Under the pieces are notes generated by a model. It saw nothing but the letters and a program-made list of their open reading frames with translations, was not told the origin of the DNA and did no database searches. DNA of 6,070 nucleotides from Bacteroidales bacterium (GTDB lineage Bacteria > Bacteroidota > Bacteroidia > Bacteroidales > JAADJA01), in contig JAIOTR010000262.1 in the NCBI GenBank assembly GCA_021106665.1, positions 1 to 6,070 on the forward strand. Direction: 5' to 3'. The position numbers and the translations under genes were made by a program. Positions within the stretch are counted from its first letter, which is position 1. Every line of letters starts with the position of its first letter. Of this stretch, positions 1 through 5,413 are shown piece by piece.

Positions 1-1446
1 CTGGAGCAGGCTAAAGGCCTTGTTGATGGTGATGTTGATTTAATTATTCTGGAAACATTCTCAGATTTACACCTTATTCAGCAGGCTATACTGGCGATAA
101 AGAAAACTTATGATATTCCGGTAATTGCACAAATGACAATCGGAAATGATGGTAATTCGCTATTCGGAACCCCACCGGAATTATTTTCCTCAAAAATGGT
201 GCAATGGGGCGCAGATGTAATAGGAATTAATTGCAGTGTGGGGCCGAAACCCATGCTCGATGCCCTGGAAAAAATGAAAGAGGTGGTGGAAGTCCCGATC
301 AGTATAATGCCCAATGCGGGAACACCTGTTAATGTAGAAGGAAGAAATATTTACCTTGCTTCCGCTGAATATTTTGCTGAGTATACGAAAAGATTTATTC
401 AGGCTGGGGCCACGATTGTTGGGGGTTGCTGCGGAACTGATCCATCCTTCATCAAACAGATGCGGATGGCAGTCCAATCTATTCAACCCAAAAAGATCAT
501 TCATAAAAATATCCAGGTTAAAACCACTGAAAAACTCGTCGAAGCGGTTCCAACCTGTGACAAATCCGGTTTTTCAAAAAAAATATGCAATGGTGAATTT
601 GTTACTTCAGTAGAGATAGTACCGCCCAGGGGAACGGATCCCAGTGTTCCGGTTGAACAAGCAAAACTGTTTAAAAAAGCCGGTGTAGATGCCATTAACA
701 TTCCTGATGGTCCTAGGGCATTATCACGAATGGGCGCAAGTTATCTTTCCCTCCTGATCCAACAGCAGGCTGACATGGAGGTGATATTACACTATGCATG
801 CCGCGACAGGAACTTATTGGGGATGGTGGGTGATATGTTGGGCGCTTATGCAGCAGGTATCAATAATATTCTTATAATTACCGGCGATCCCCCAAAAATG
901 GGCACTTACCCGGATGCAACTGCAGTTTTTGATGTGGATTCAATTGGATTGACCAATGTGGTCAATTATCTGAATTCAGGATATGATCTCGGAGGAAATC
1001 CTATTGATAAACCGACCGGATTTTTTATTGGTGTAGGTGTTAATCCGGGTGCCATTGACCTGGATTATGAAATCAGGCGGTTTGAATGGAAAGTGAAAGC
1101 AGGTGCAGAATATGCCATTACCCAACCGGTATTCGACAATGACCTGTTTTTTCAATTCATTAAACGCATAGAGCATGTTAAAATCCCAATCATTGCAGGT
1201 ATCTGGCCATTGGTAAGTATTCGGAATGCTGAGTTCATGAACAATGAGGTGCCGGGAGCCAGCGTACCTGACCGTATCATGAAAAGGATGTATGCAACCA
1301 AATCAAAAGAAGAAGCACGTGAATTGGGCCTTGAAATTGCCAGGGAAACGATAAGGGAATTGAAGAAGGAGATTGCAGGTGTGCAGGTATCTATGCCTTT
1401 CGGAAAAAGTAAATACCCCCTTGACGTTCTCAAGGAGGTATTATAA
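1..1446 (+). CDS. yitJ: Bifunctional homocysteine S-methyltransferase / 5,10-methylenetetrahydrofolate reductase (YitJ type), 5'-truncated by window edge
   Basis: The frame is open from base 1, so the gene begins outside the window; 481 residues are visible. Bacillus YitJ, from memory about 610 residues, suggests that roughly 130 are missing. Visible residues 1 to about 155 are the C-terminal part of a Hcy-methyltransferase TIM barrel with the three zinc-binding cysteines: Cys78 in INCSVGP and Cys143-Cys144 in GGCCGTDPS. After a linker, residues about 195-475 form a FAD-dependent MTHFR barrel with the SVEIVPPRG motif (Glu205 matches the catalytic acid of MetF), HYACRDRN at 264-271, ITGDPP at 293-298, TQPVFD at 374-379 and GIWPL at 400-404. 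The enzyme should reduce methylene-THF to methyl-THF and methylate homocysteine to methionine in the cytosol. All key visible motifs are intact and the stop is TAA. Family assignment is firm; the in vivo methyl donor of the first domain is inferred. The gene is visibly richer in G+C than the rest of the window. Confidence 0.95.
   Translation: MEQAKGLVDGDVDLIILETFSDLHLIQQAILAIKKTYDIPVIAQMTIGNDGNSLFGTPPELFSSKMVQWGADVIGINCSVGPKPMLDALEKMKEVVEVPISIMPNAGTPVNVEGRNIYLASAEYFAEYTKRFIQAGATIVGGCCGTDPSFIKQMRMAVQSIQPKKIIHKNIQVKTTEKLVEAVPTCDKSGFSKKICNGEFVTSVEIVPPRGTDPSVPVEQAKLFKKAGVDAINIPDGPRALSRMGASYLSLLIQQQADMEVILHYACRDRNLLGMVGDMLGAYAAGINNILIITGDPPKMGTYPDATAVFDVDSIGLTNVVNYLNSGYDLGGNPIDKPTGFFIGVGVNPGAIDLDYEIRRFEWKVKAGAEYAITQPVFDNDLFFQFIKRIEHVKIPIIAGIWPLVSIRNAEFMNNEVPGASVPDRIMKRMYATKSKEEARELGLEIARETIRELKKEIAGVQVSMPFGKSKYPLDVLKEVL
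1416..1438 (+). other. Stem-loop in the last codons of the yitJ-like gene
   Basis: CCTTGA (1419-1424) and TCAAGG (1430-1435) pair perfectly around a 5-base loop; beyond one mismatch, CC/GG pairs extend the stem at its base. It overlaps the last codons before the TAA. No T-run follows on the plus strand, so it is not a classical intrinsic terminator, but it could stabilise the mRNA 3' end. Read on the minus strand it is followed by a T-rich stretch and might act as a second stop for the convergent genes. Structure seen by eye; function inferred. Confidence 0.35.
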
Positions 1447-1457
1447 AGAGAATTATG

Positions 1458-1482
1458 AAAAAGAAGAAGTTTAAATTTCTTC
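1458..1482 (-). terminator. Probable intrinsic terminator of the 83-residue gene
   Basis: On the minus strand GAAGAAA-TTTAAA-CTTCTTC forms a 7-bp stem (one pair only wobble-like or mismatched, depending on strand) with a 6-base loop, followed at once by TTTTTC. It begins 10 bases past the TAG at 1493-1495, the expected place for a rho-independent terminator. The stem is A/T-rich and therefore weak. On the plus strand the same hairpin is followed by A's, so it suits the minus-strand genes rather than the yitJ-like gene. Confidence 0.45.
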
Positions 1483-1492
1483 CAAAAAAATT

Positions 1493-1744
1493 CTACATGT
1501 AAATATCTGTGATATCAATACTATCCAGGTACAATTCCAGCACTTCAGCTGAATTGACTGCCAGTATCTGGTCTATTTCGTCCGATCCCGGCAAATAAAA
1601 TACTTCAACATAAAAGCCATAAACGGCATATAGCTGAATACTGTAGATGCTATAGTTTCTTTCTGCAACATGCTGACCATTATTCAAGAGAACATAACTC
1701 TTTAGGTCTTCGGTCAAATTTTGAAAGTCTAATGATGTAATCAC
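1493..1744 (-). CDS. Small conserved-looking hypothetical protein, 83 aa, GTG start
   Basis: The protein begins MITSLDFQNLTED and has a central YAVYGFYVEVFYLPG segment and a C-terminal LELYLDSIDITDIYM. It is acidic, with no signal peptide and no membrane helix, so probably cytosolic. From memory, Bacteroidota genomes carry many uncharacterised proteins of about 75-85 residues with this plan: an MIT.xDF start, a middle with paired aromatic residues and FYVE, and an end like YL..ID. I believe this is one of them, but no function is known to me. The start is GTG at 1742-1744: an in-frame TAA lies five codons upstream with no ATG between, and the family start MIT fits. AAAAAG sits directly against the start, too close to be an ordinary ribosome binding site. 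It lies 24 bases behind the 43-residue gene on the same strand, probably as one operon, and converges on the yitJ-like gene with a 46-base gap. Confidence 0.7.
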   Translation of the reverse strand: MITSLDFQNLTEDLKSYVLLNNGQHVAERNYSIYSIQLYAVYGFYVEVFYLPGSDEIDQILAVNSAEVLELYLDSIDITDIYM

Positions 1745-1768
1745 CTTTTTATGTTTTTAGTTAATATT

Positions 1769-1900
1769 CTACTTAATTAAAAAGAAACTTAAAATTGCCA
1801 GAACCAAGCTTATCAACTGAATGTAAAAAAGACTCTTTGAAAAACTCTCTCTTGATTCATCAAATTCCTGTTTAGATAATTCTTGTTTATTAATTTCCAT
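1769..1900 (-). CDS. Small tail-anchored membrane protein, 43 aa
   Basis: This short frame reads MEINKQELSKQEFDESRESF, then SKS, then a 19-residue hydrophobic stretch (residues 24-42, LFYIQLISLVLAILSFFLI) and a final Lys before TAG. The layout is a charged, probably helical N-terminal half of about 23 residues with a single C-terminal transmembrane helix. The ATG at 1898-1900 is preceded by AAGGTGA, the best Shine-Dalgarno-like sequence in the window, and an in-frame TAA lies seven codons upstream. It ends 24 bases before the GTG of the 83-residue gene, so the two are probably co-transcribed. I do not recognise a family. Support comes from the ribosome binding site, the clean soluble/hydrophobic division and the tight spacing; short length is the main doubt. 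It would sit in the inner membrane, possibly as partner or anchor for the next gene's product (inference). Confidence 0.6.
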   Translation of the reverse strand: MEINKQELSKQEFDESRESFSKSLFYIQLISLVLAILSFFLIK

Positions 1901-1902
1901 TT

Positions 1903-1909
1903 TCACCTT
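1903..1909 (-). promoter_or_regulatory. Ribosome binding site of the 43-residue membrane protein gene
   Basis: Minus-strand AAGGTGA stands just before ATG; counting from AAGG the spacing is 5 bases. This is notable because most starts here (2353, 5309, 5991) have only A/T-rich leaders, as is usual in Bacteroidota. It supports the short gene being translated. The same heptamer occurs at the next gene, but there it overlaps the GTG start itself. Confidence 0.4.
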
Positions 1910-2040
1910 ACCAAAAATTTAGACTTGATTTGCTTTTTTCTCGATTGAGCATTCCTTTATTACAAAAGCGTACCAAAATGAAAATTGAAATGCATTTTGT
2001 TAACAATCAATTGTTTATAAGTTTTGTCAGAATAAAAACC

Positions 2041-2079
2041 ACTATCCGAAAACGGTAATAATTATTGTTTTCGTAGAGT
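2041..2079. repeat. Imperfect inverted repeat, 13-base arms
   Basis: The arms at 2041-2053 (ACTATCCGAAAAC) and 2067-2079 (GTTTTCGTAGAGT) pair at 11 of 13 positions, with a perfect inner 7 bp (CGAAAAC/GTTTTCG). The 13-base loop contains a smaller palindrome, AATAATTATT. No T-run follows on either side, so this is not an obvious terminator. Lying between divergent units, it may be a protein-binding site, an RNA leader structure or a degraded element end. The structure is seen directly; its role is unknown. Confidence 0.45.
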
Positions 2080-2111
2080 GGGAATGGAGAGGAGGATTTG
2101 TGAATGGATAA

Positions 2112-2187
2112 TTAGTTAATTGATCATTGGTTGATAGGAGGAATGGGAAATTGGTTAATTGTTAATCGGTCAATTGGCTATTGATTT
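2112..2187. repeat. Array of degenerate 7/8-base TTGGTTAA-like words
   Basis: Two blocks can be cut into alternating 8- and 7-base words. Block 1 (2112-2134): TTAGTTAA, TTGATCA, TTGGTTGA. Block 2 (2151-2187): TTGGTTAA, TTGTTAA, TCGGTCAA, TTGGCTA, TTGATTT. The 16 bases between them are purine-rich (GGAGGAATGGGAAA) and repeat a GGAGGA also seen at 2090-2095. The rough consensus is TTGGTTAA with a 15-base double period. No open frame runs through it with a plausible start. From memory, similar TTGGTTAATTG-rich DNA occurs between genes in other environmental Bacteroidota, but this is not verified here. Confidence 0.45.
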
Positions 2188-2352
2188 TTGTTTCATGGCA
2201 AAAAGGTATGTTTAATTTTTAAAATCCCGATATACTTACATCAGGCTTCAGAAGGAAGTAAAAGAGATGATTAAAGATTTCGATGAAACAATTATTTATT
2301 GTAAATTTACTGGATCATATTTCTATTGAAAATCATTAATATCTAAATAATT

Positions 2353-4761
2353 ATGAACAGACCAATAACAATTATTTTGATAGGATTATTCATTTGTTTC
2401 ACATCACAAGCCCAAACCTATTTCGGACAACAAAATATTATTTCAGGAGGTGTTGATGGCTCATGGTGTGCTTATGCTGCAGATTTAGATGGAGACGGAG
2501 ATATAGATGTACTTACAGGCTTCTTTTATGATAACCATATTATTGAATGGCACGAAAATATTGACGGTAACGGAAATTTCGGAACACAACATATCATAAC
2601 TTCTTCAGCCGGAAGGGTAGGTTCTCTATTTACTATAGATATTGATGGTGACGGAGATATAGATGTACTCTCAACTACCGGTTGTCAAGGTGAAATTCTA
2701 TGGTATGAAAATATTGACGGAAACGGAAATTTCGGATTTAAGCAAGTTGTCGCAACAGAGCTTAATGGGGCAGGTTCTGTTTATGCTGCTGATATAGATG
2801 GTGATGATGATATGGATGTACTTTCCTCTTCTGCTTATGATGATATGCTGTTATGGTTTGAAAATACAGATGGAAATGGTGATTTCTGGGAACAAATAAT
2901 TATCTCAAATACTGTTGATCATCCAGGATCTGTTTATACATCTGATGTGGATAACGATGGCAATATGGATGTACTTGCAATAGCTTACTGGGGTGATCAA
3001 GTCATTTGGCATGAGAACACAAACGGTGGAGGAGATTTTGGGGAGCTTCAAGTCATTTCAGACTCAGTTGACAGCCCAAAATCTGTTTATGCTGCTGATC
3101 TTGATAACGATGGAGATGTCGATGTGCTTTCTGCCTCTTATAATGATAATAAAATAGCTTGGTATGATAACATTGATGGTAACGGAAATTTCGGCGAACA
3201 ACAAATTATTTCGACTTCTGTAACCAGTGCAACTTCTGTTTATGCAGCTGATTTTGACAATGACGGGGATATGGATGTGCTTGCTGCTGCCGGAAATGGT
3301 GATTCAATTATATGGTTTGAGAATACGGATGGGAGCGGAAACTTCGGGACTCAAAAAATCATCACAACCTTAACTGACTTTCCAACCGATGTTTATGCAT
3401 TCGATTTGAATGGTGACGGTGATATGGATGTGCTTTCAGTTTCTAATAATGATGAAAAAATTGCCTGGTATGAAAATTTTACGCTTGAAATATTGGCTCA
3501 TCCGCAGAGCCTTGAGATATGTCCGAATTACAGCACGAGTTTTACAGTTATGGCAAAAGATGCAAGCAATTATCAATGGCAGGTTAACGAAGGCAATGGC
3601 TTTGCTGATTTGATCAATAACACTATTTATTCGGGAGTTACGACAGACACATTGCAAATTACTACTGCAAGTATCACAATGTCTGGTTTTCAATATCGTT
3701 GCGTACTTTCAAATCAGGGAGGCAGTATAAATACCAATGAAGCAACTTTAACAGTTGAAGATTTTGAAAATCCAGTAATATCTTCCATTCATAATAACCA
3801 AAGTCTTGATTTAAACGACAATTGTGAAGCAAGTTTACCTGATTATACTTTGGATGTGATAGCGAGTGATAATTGCGATAGTAATCTTGATATTACTCAA
3901 ACTCCCAATGCCGGTACAAGTATTTCAGGACTTACAAATACAGTTACATTGATGGTTACGGATGATGCAGAAAATAGCGCAAGTGTAAGTTTTAATGTGG
4001 AAGTTATGGATAACACTGCTCCGGTTATTACTTCTACTCACAATAACCAAAGTCTTATTTTAAACGACAATTGTGAAGCAAGTTTACCTGATTATACATT
4101 AGATGTGATAGCAAATGATAATTGCGACAGTAATCTCGATATTATTCAAACTCCCATTGGAGGTACAAGTATTTCGGGACTTACAAATACAGTTACATTA
4201 ACGGTAACAGATGATGCTGACAATAGCGCAAGTATTAGTTTTAATGTTGAAGTTCTGGATAATACCGCTCCTAACCTTATTTGTATTGAGAATATAACTA
4301 TTGAATTGGAAGAAGGTCAAGGCACTTATATCGTAAATGGGAATGAATTCAATCCGGTTATAATAGAAGATAATTGCAGTATTGAAAGTTTTTCAAACAA
4401 TATTAATAATTCAGAAACTTTAGATAGCGAAAAACTTTCCTTCGGAACAACAACAATTATCTGGACAGCAAGAGATAAATCAAATAACCAATCAGAATGC
4501 AGTTTTGATATTACAATTAACTTTTACAGAGGTATTCATATTTATCCTAATCCTACAAAAGGGATTGTGTTTTTTGAATTTAGCCGCAGTGATGTTGAAA
4601 AAATAAAAATATTTGACATGAATGGTAAATCCATATTCGAAAAAAAAGTAATAAAACAAAATGAAAATGTTGATTTTTTTCCTTTAAGTACAGGTCTTTA
4701 TTTTATTCAGATTCTGACAAACAGTGAAGTTTTTACTTATAAGGTTGTTAAGAAGAAATAA
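2353..4761 (+). CDS. Secreted multidomain protein: FG-GAP/VCBS beta-propeller, Ig-like and HYR-like modules, T9SS type A sorting domain
   Basis: An 802-residue protein. Residues 1-20 are a Sec signal peptide ending in SQA with cleavage before QT. Seven FG-GAP/VCBS repeats each hold a calcium-loop motif of the form D-x-D-x-D-G-x-x-D-V-L, starting at residues 44, 96, 147, 198, 249, 300 and 351, and a W-x-E-N motif (Trp66, 117, 168, 219, 270, 321, 372); the 51-residue period is nearly perfect, predicting a seven-bladed propeller. Residues about 378-468 are Ig-like, with a probable Cys390-Cys450 bridge, Trp409 and a YxC motif. HYR-like modules follow at 473-555, 556-638 and about 639-725, with cysteine pairs 491/508 and 574/591 and cysteines 644, 675 and 716. 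Residues about 727-802 match the T9SS sorting domain: YPNP, a central KIKIFDMNGK, STGLYFI and a KKK end. It should be exported by Sec, cross the outer membrane by T9SS and be anchored at or released from the surface. No catalytic domain is visible, so adhesion or ligand binding is inferred. The ATG follows an A/T-rich leader without a Shine-Dalgarno. Confidence 0.93.
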   Translation: MNRPITIILIGLFICFTSQAQTYFGQQNIISGGVDGSWCAYAADLDGDGDIDVLTGFFYDNHIIEWHENIDGNGNFGTQHIITSSAGRVGSLFTIDIDGDGDIDVLSTTGCQGEILWYENIDGNGNFGFKQVVATELNGAGSVYAADIDGDDDMDVLSSSAYDDMLLWFENTDGNGDFWEQIIISNTVDHPGSVYTSDVDNDGNMDVLAIAYWGDQVIWHENTNGGGDFGELQVISDSVDSPKSVYAADLDNDGDVDVLSASYNDNKIAWYDNIDGNGNFGEQQIISTSVTSATSVYAADFDNDGDMDVLAAAGNGDSIIWFENTDGSGNFGTQKIITTLTDFPTDVYAFDLNGDGDMDVLSVSNNDEKIAWYENFTLEILAHPQSLEICPNYSTSFTVMAKDASNYQWQVNEGNGFADLINNTIYSGVTTDTLQITTASITMSGFQYRCVLSNQGGSINTNEATLTVEDFENPVISSIHNNQSLDLNDNCEASLPDYTLDVIASDNCDSNLDITQTPNAGTSISGLTNTVTLMVTDDAENSASVSFNVEVMDNTAPVITSTHNNQSLILNDNCEASLPDYTLDVIANDNCDSNLDIIQTPIGGTSISGLTNTVTLTVTDDADNSASISFNVEVLDNTAPNLICIENITIELEEGQGTYIVNGNEFNPVIIEDNCSIESFSNNINNSETLDSEKLSFGTTTIIWTARDKSNNQSECSFDITINFYRGIHIYPNPTKGIVFFEFSRSDVEKIKIFDMNGKSIFEKKVIKQNENVDFFPLSTGLYFIQILTNSEVFTYKVVKKK
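2422..3477 (+). repeat. Seven 153-bp (51-residue) FG-GAP/VCBS repeats
   Basis: Calcium-loop codons begin at 2482, 2638, 2791, 2944, 3097, 3250 and 3403: one 156-base step, then 153-base steps throughout. Each complete unit reads roughly VYAADxDGDGDxDVL, then a variable 10-12 residues, then W-x-E-N-x-DGNGNFG and an I-I-S/T strand. The seventh unit stops after WYEN, while its missing tail (YFGQQNIIS) is found at the mature N terminus (residues 23-31, from about 2419). The array is therefore circularly permuted by part of a unit, as expected for a propeller closed by pairing of its two ends. Confidence 0.9.
3769..4266 (+). repeat. Tandem duplication of a 249-bp HYR-like module
   Basis: Two adjacent 83-residue modules (3769-4017 and 4018-4266) share NNQSL.LNDNCEASLPDYTL, then DVIA.DNCDSNLDI and GTSISGLTNTVTL. 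By eye about 25 of some 225 aligned bases differ, so the copies are nearly nine-tenths identical in DNA. Each has two cysteines 17 residues apart. The third module downstream has the same general plan (an EDNC motif, then TIIWTARDKSNN) but is far diverged, so the pair arose by a recent in-gene duplication. Confidence 0.9.
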
Positions 4762-4814
4762 ATAATAGTTTATTAGTTTTCCACATCAATATATGTAACC
4801 ATGTAGGATACGAT

Positions 4815-5309
4815 CTATTTATCTTTCCCAAAAGCCTTCTTTCTTTGTTTTCCGGTTTCTGATACTACTGTTGGTGTTGTTGGCATTCGGAAACCATTGA
4901 TAAGCATTAGTGCTTTTTTAATGTTATTAGTGTCCAAGTTTTCGTATTCCGGCAATGCATCAACTATTTTTCTTGCATTGCTGTATTTACCGTAAAAACC
5001 AGCAACAGTGGCAATACTTTTTTTACGACCACTTTCAACCTTATAAACAGGGTCAATAATTACATCAGCACCACTTTTTTCTAATGCCATATAATAAGCA
5101 GTACTAATTGCATCATTCACACCTTTTACTTTTGGGGAAACTGCCGTTACCCTTTTTTCTAAATTAACATCTATATCAACCAAAACCGGGGTTACCAATA
5201 GGCTTTGTTCCTGAATTTCAACCTGCCTGTAACTATGCTTCAGGCTTGAACAGCTGGTGATAATAGCAATTACACTAATTGCAAAAATGGAAATTGTAAG
5301 ATTTTTCAT
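4815..5309 (-). CDS. Predicted lipoprotein, 164 aa, function unknown
   Basis: The N terminus has Lys2, a hydrophobic core and a lipobox ending ITSC with Cys20 as the lipidated residue, followed by SSL, so this is a signal peptidase II substrate kept at the periplasmic face or outer membrane. The mature part begins with beta-strand-like QVEIQEQSLLVTPVLVDIDV. A helix-like stretch AISTAYYMALEKSGADVIID then leads to PVYKVESGRKKSIATVAGFYGKY, and the tail is basic. The central GADVIIDPVYKVE is reminiscent of small Bacteroidota lipoproteins that carry ..GADVLVEP.Y followed by ..VTG.., a family of unknown function (from memory). The ATG at 5307-5309 follows an A/T-only leader including TTAAATATTTAA. 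It converges on the propeller gene with a 53-base gap and lies 91 bases behind the next lipoprotein gene on the same strand. Lipoprotein call firm, function open. Confidence 0.8.
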   Translation of the reverse strand: MKNLTISIFAISVIAIITSCSSLKHSYRQVEIQEQSLLVTPVLVDIDVNLEKRVTAVSPKVKGVNDAISTAYYMALEKSGADVIIDPVYKVESGRKKSIATVAGFYGKYSNARKIVDALPEYENLDTNNIKKALMLINGFRMPTTPTVVSETGKQRKKAFGKDK

Positions 5310-5380
5310 ATTTAAATATTTAATGTTATTTACTAAATTTTCATAATGAACACTCCCTGCAAGCTAAAGTATATTAAGAG

Positions 5381-5413
5381 AAAAGACAGAAAACATTTTA
5401 TCATTTGTCTTTT
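5381..5413 (-). terminator. Possible terminator overlapping the stop of the 196-residue lipoprotein gene
   Basis: AAAAGACA at the end of the gene (minus strand, 5413-5406) pairs perfectly with TGTCTTTT (5388-5381) across a 17-base loop that contains the TGA stop. The right arm is U-rich and runs into CTCTT rather than a pure U-run, so termination would be weak. If active it would partly separate the two lipoprotein genes; if not, they are one transcript. Confidence 0.35.

Larger units (their letters stand above)
1901..2352. other. Intergenic region between divergent transcription units
   Basis: This stretch separates the minus-strand small-gene pair from the plus-strand propeller gene, so promoters for both should lie here. 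I see no convincing gene. The longest candidates are 26 codons (1978-2058) and 20 codons (2267-2329), both without a ribosome binding site or protein-like composition. A partial match to the Bacteroidota -7 element TAnnTTTG is TATGTTTA at 2207-2214, but no TTG lies at a good distance, so it is not called. TTGTTAACAA at 1997-2006 is a perfect 10-base palindrome on the side of the minus-strand genes and could be an operator half, or chance. The inverted repeat and the word array in this region are listed separately. Confidence 0.6.

Noticed and set aside
108..504. Minus-strand open frames opposite the methyltransferase domain
   Set aside because: They are antisense shadows of a conserved enzyme, with cysteine/proline/serine-rich translations lacking protein-like patterns.
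1455..1502. A 15-residue plus-strand frame, MKKKKFKFLPKKFYM, starting 8 bases after the yitJ-like stop
   Set aside because: It is very short, has no ribosome binding site, and lies on the hairpin and T-tract that terminate the opposite-strand gene. Its Lys/Phe content follows from the A-rich DNA. It could be the remnant of a lost downstream gene, but nothing supports this.
1978..2058. Plus-strand frame of 26 codons in the intergenic region
   Set aside because: No Shine-Dalgarno, no recognisable composition or domain, and its end runs into the inverted repeat.
2142..2183. ATG directly after AGGAGGA, giving a 13-residue frame
   Set aside because: The purine block touches the ATG with no spacer, and the frame runs through the word array and stops after 13 codons.
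2267..2329. Short plus-strand frame of 20 codons just before the propeller gene
   Set aside because: Too short, with a weak start context and no hydrophobic or conserved pattern; it may only be part of the leader.
2422..3477. Regular 153-base repeats considered as a CRISPR-like or noncoding array
   Set aside because: The period keeps the reading frame exactly and encodes calcium-loop repeats; similarity is at protein level and there are no short identical repeats with unique spacers.
3436..3693. Minus-strand open frame of 85 codons inside the propeller gene, and a 67-codon plus-strand frame at 3410-3613
   Set aside because: Both overlap a strongly supported coding frame and lack plausible starts or domains; they are shadow frames.
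4761..4780. AATAA-TAGT-TTATT hairpin followed by AGTTTT after the propeller gene, considered as terminator
   Set aside because: The stem is only 5 A/T pairs and the T-run is four bases; this arises often by chance in such A/T-rich DNA.
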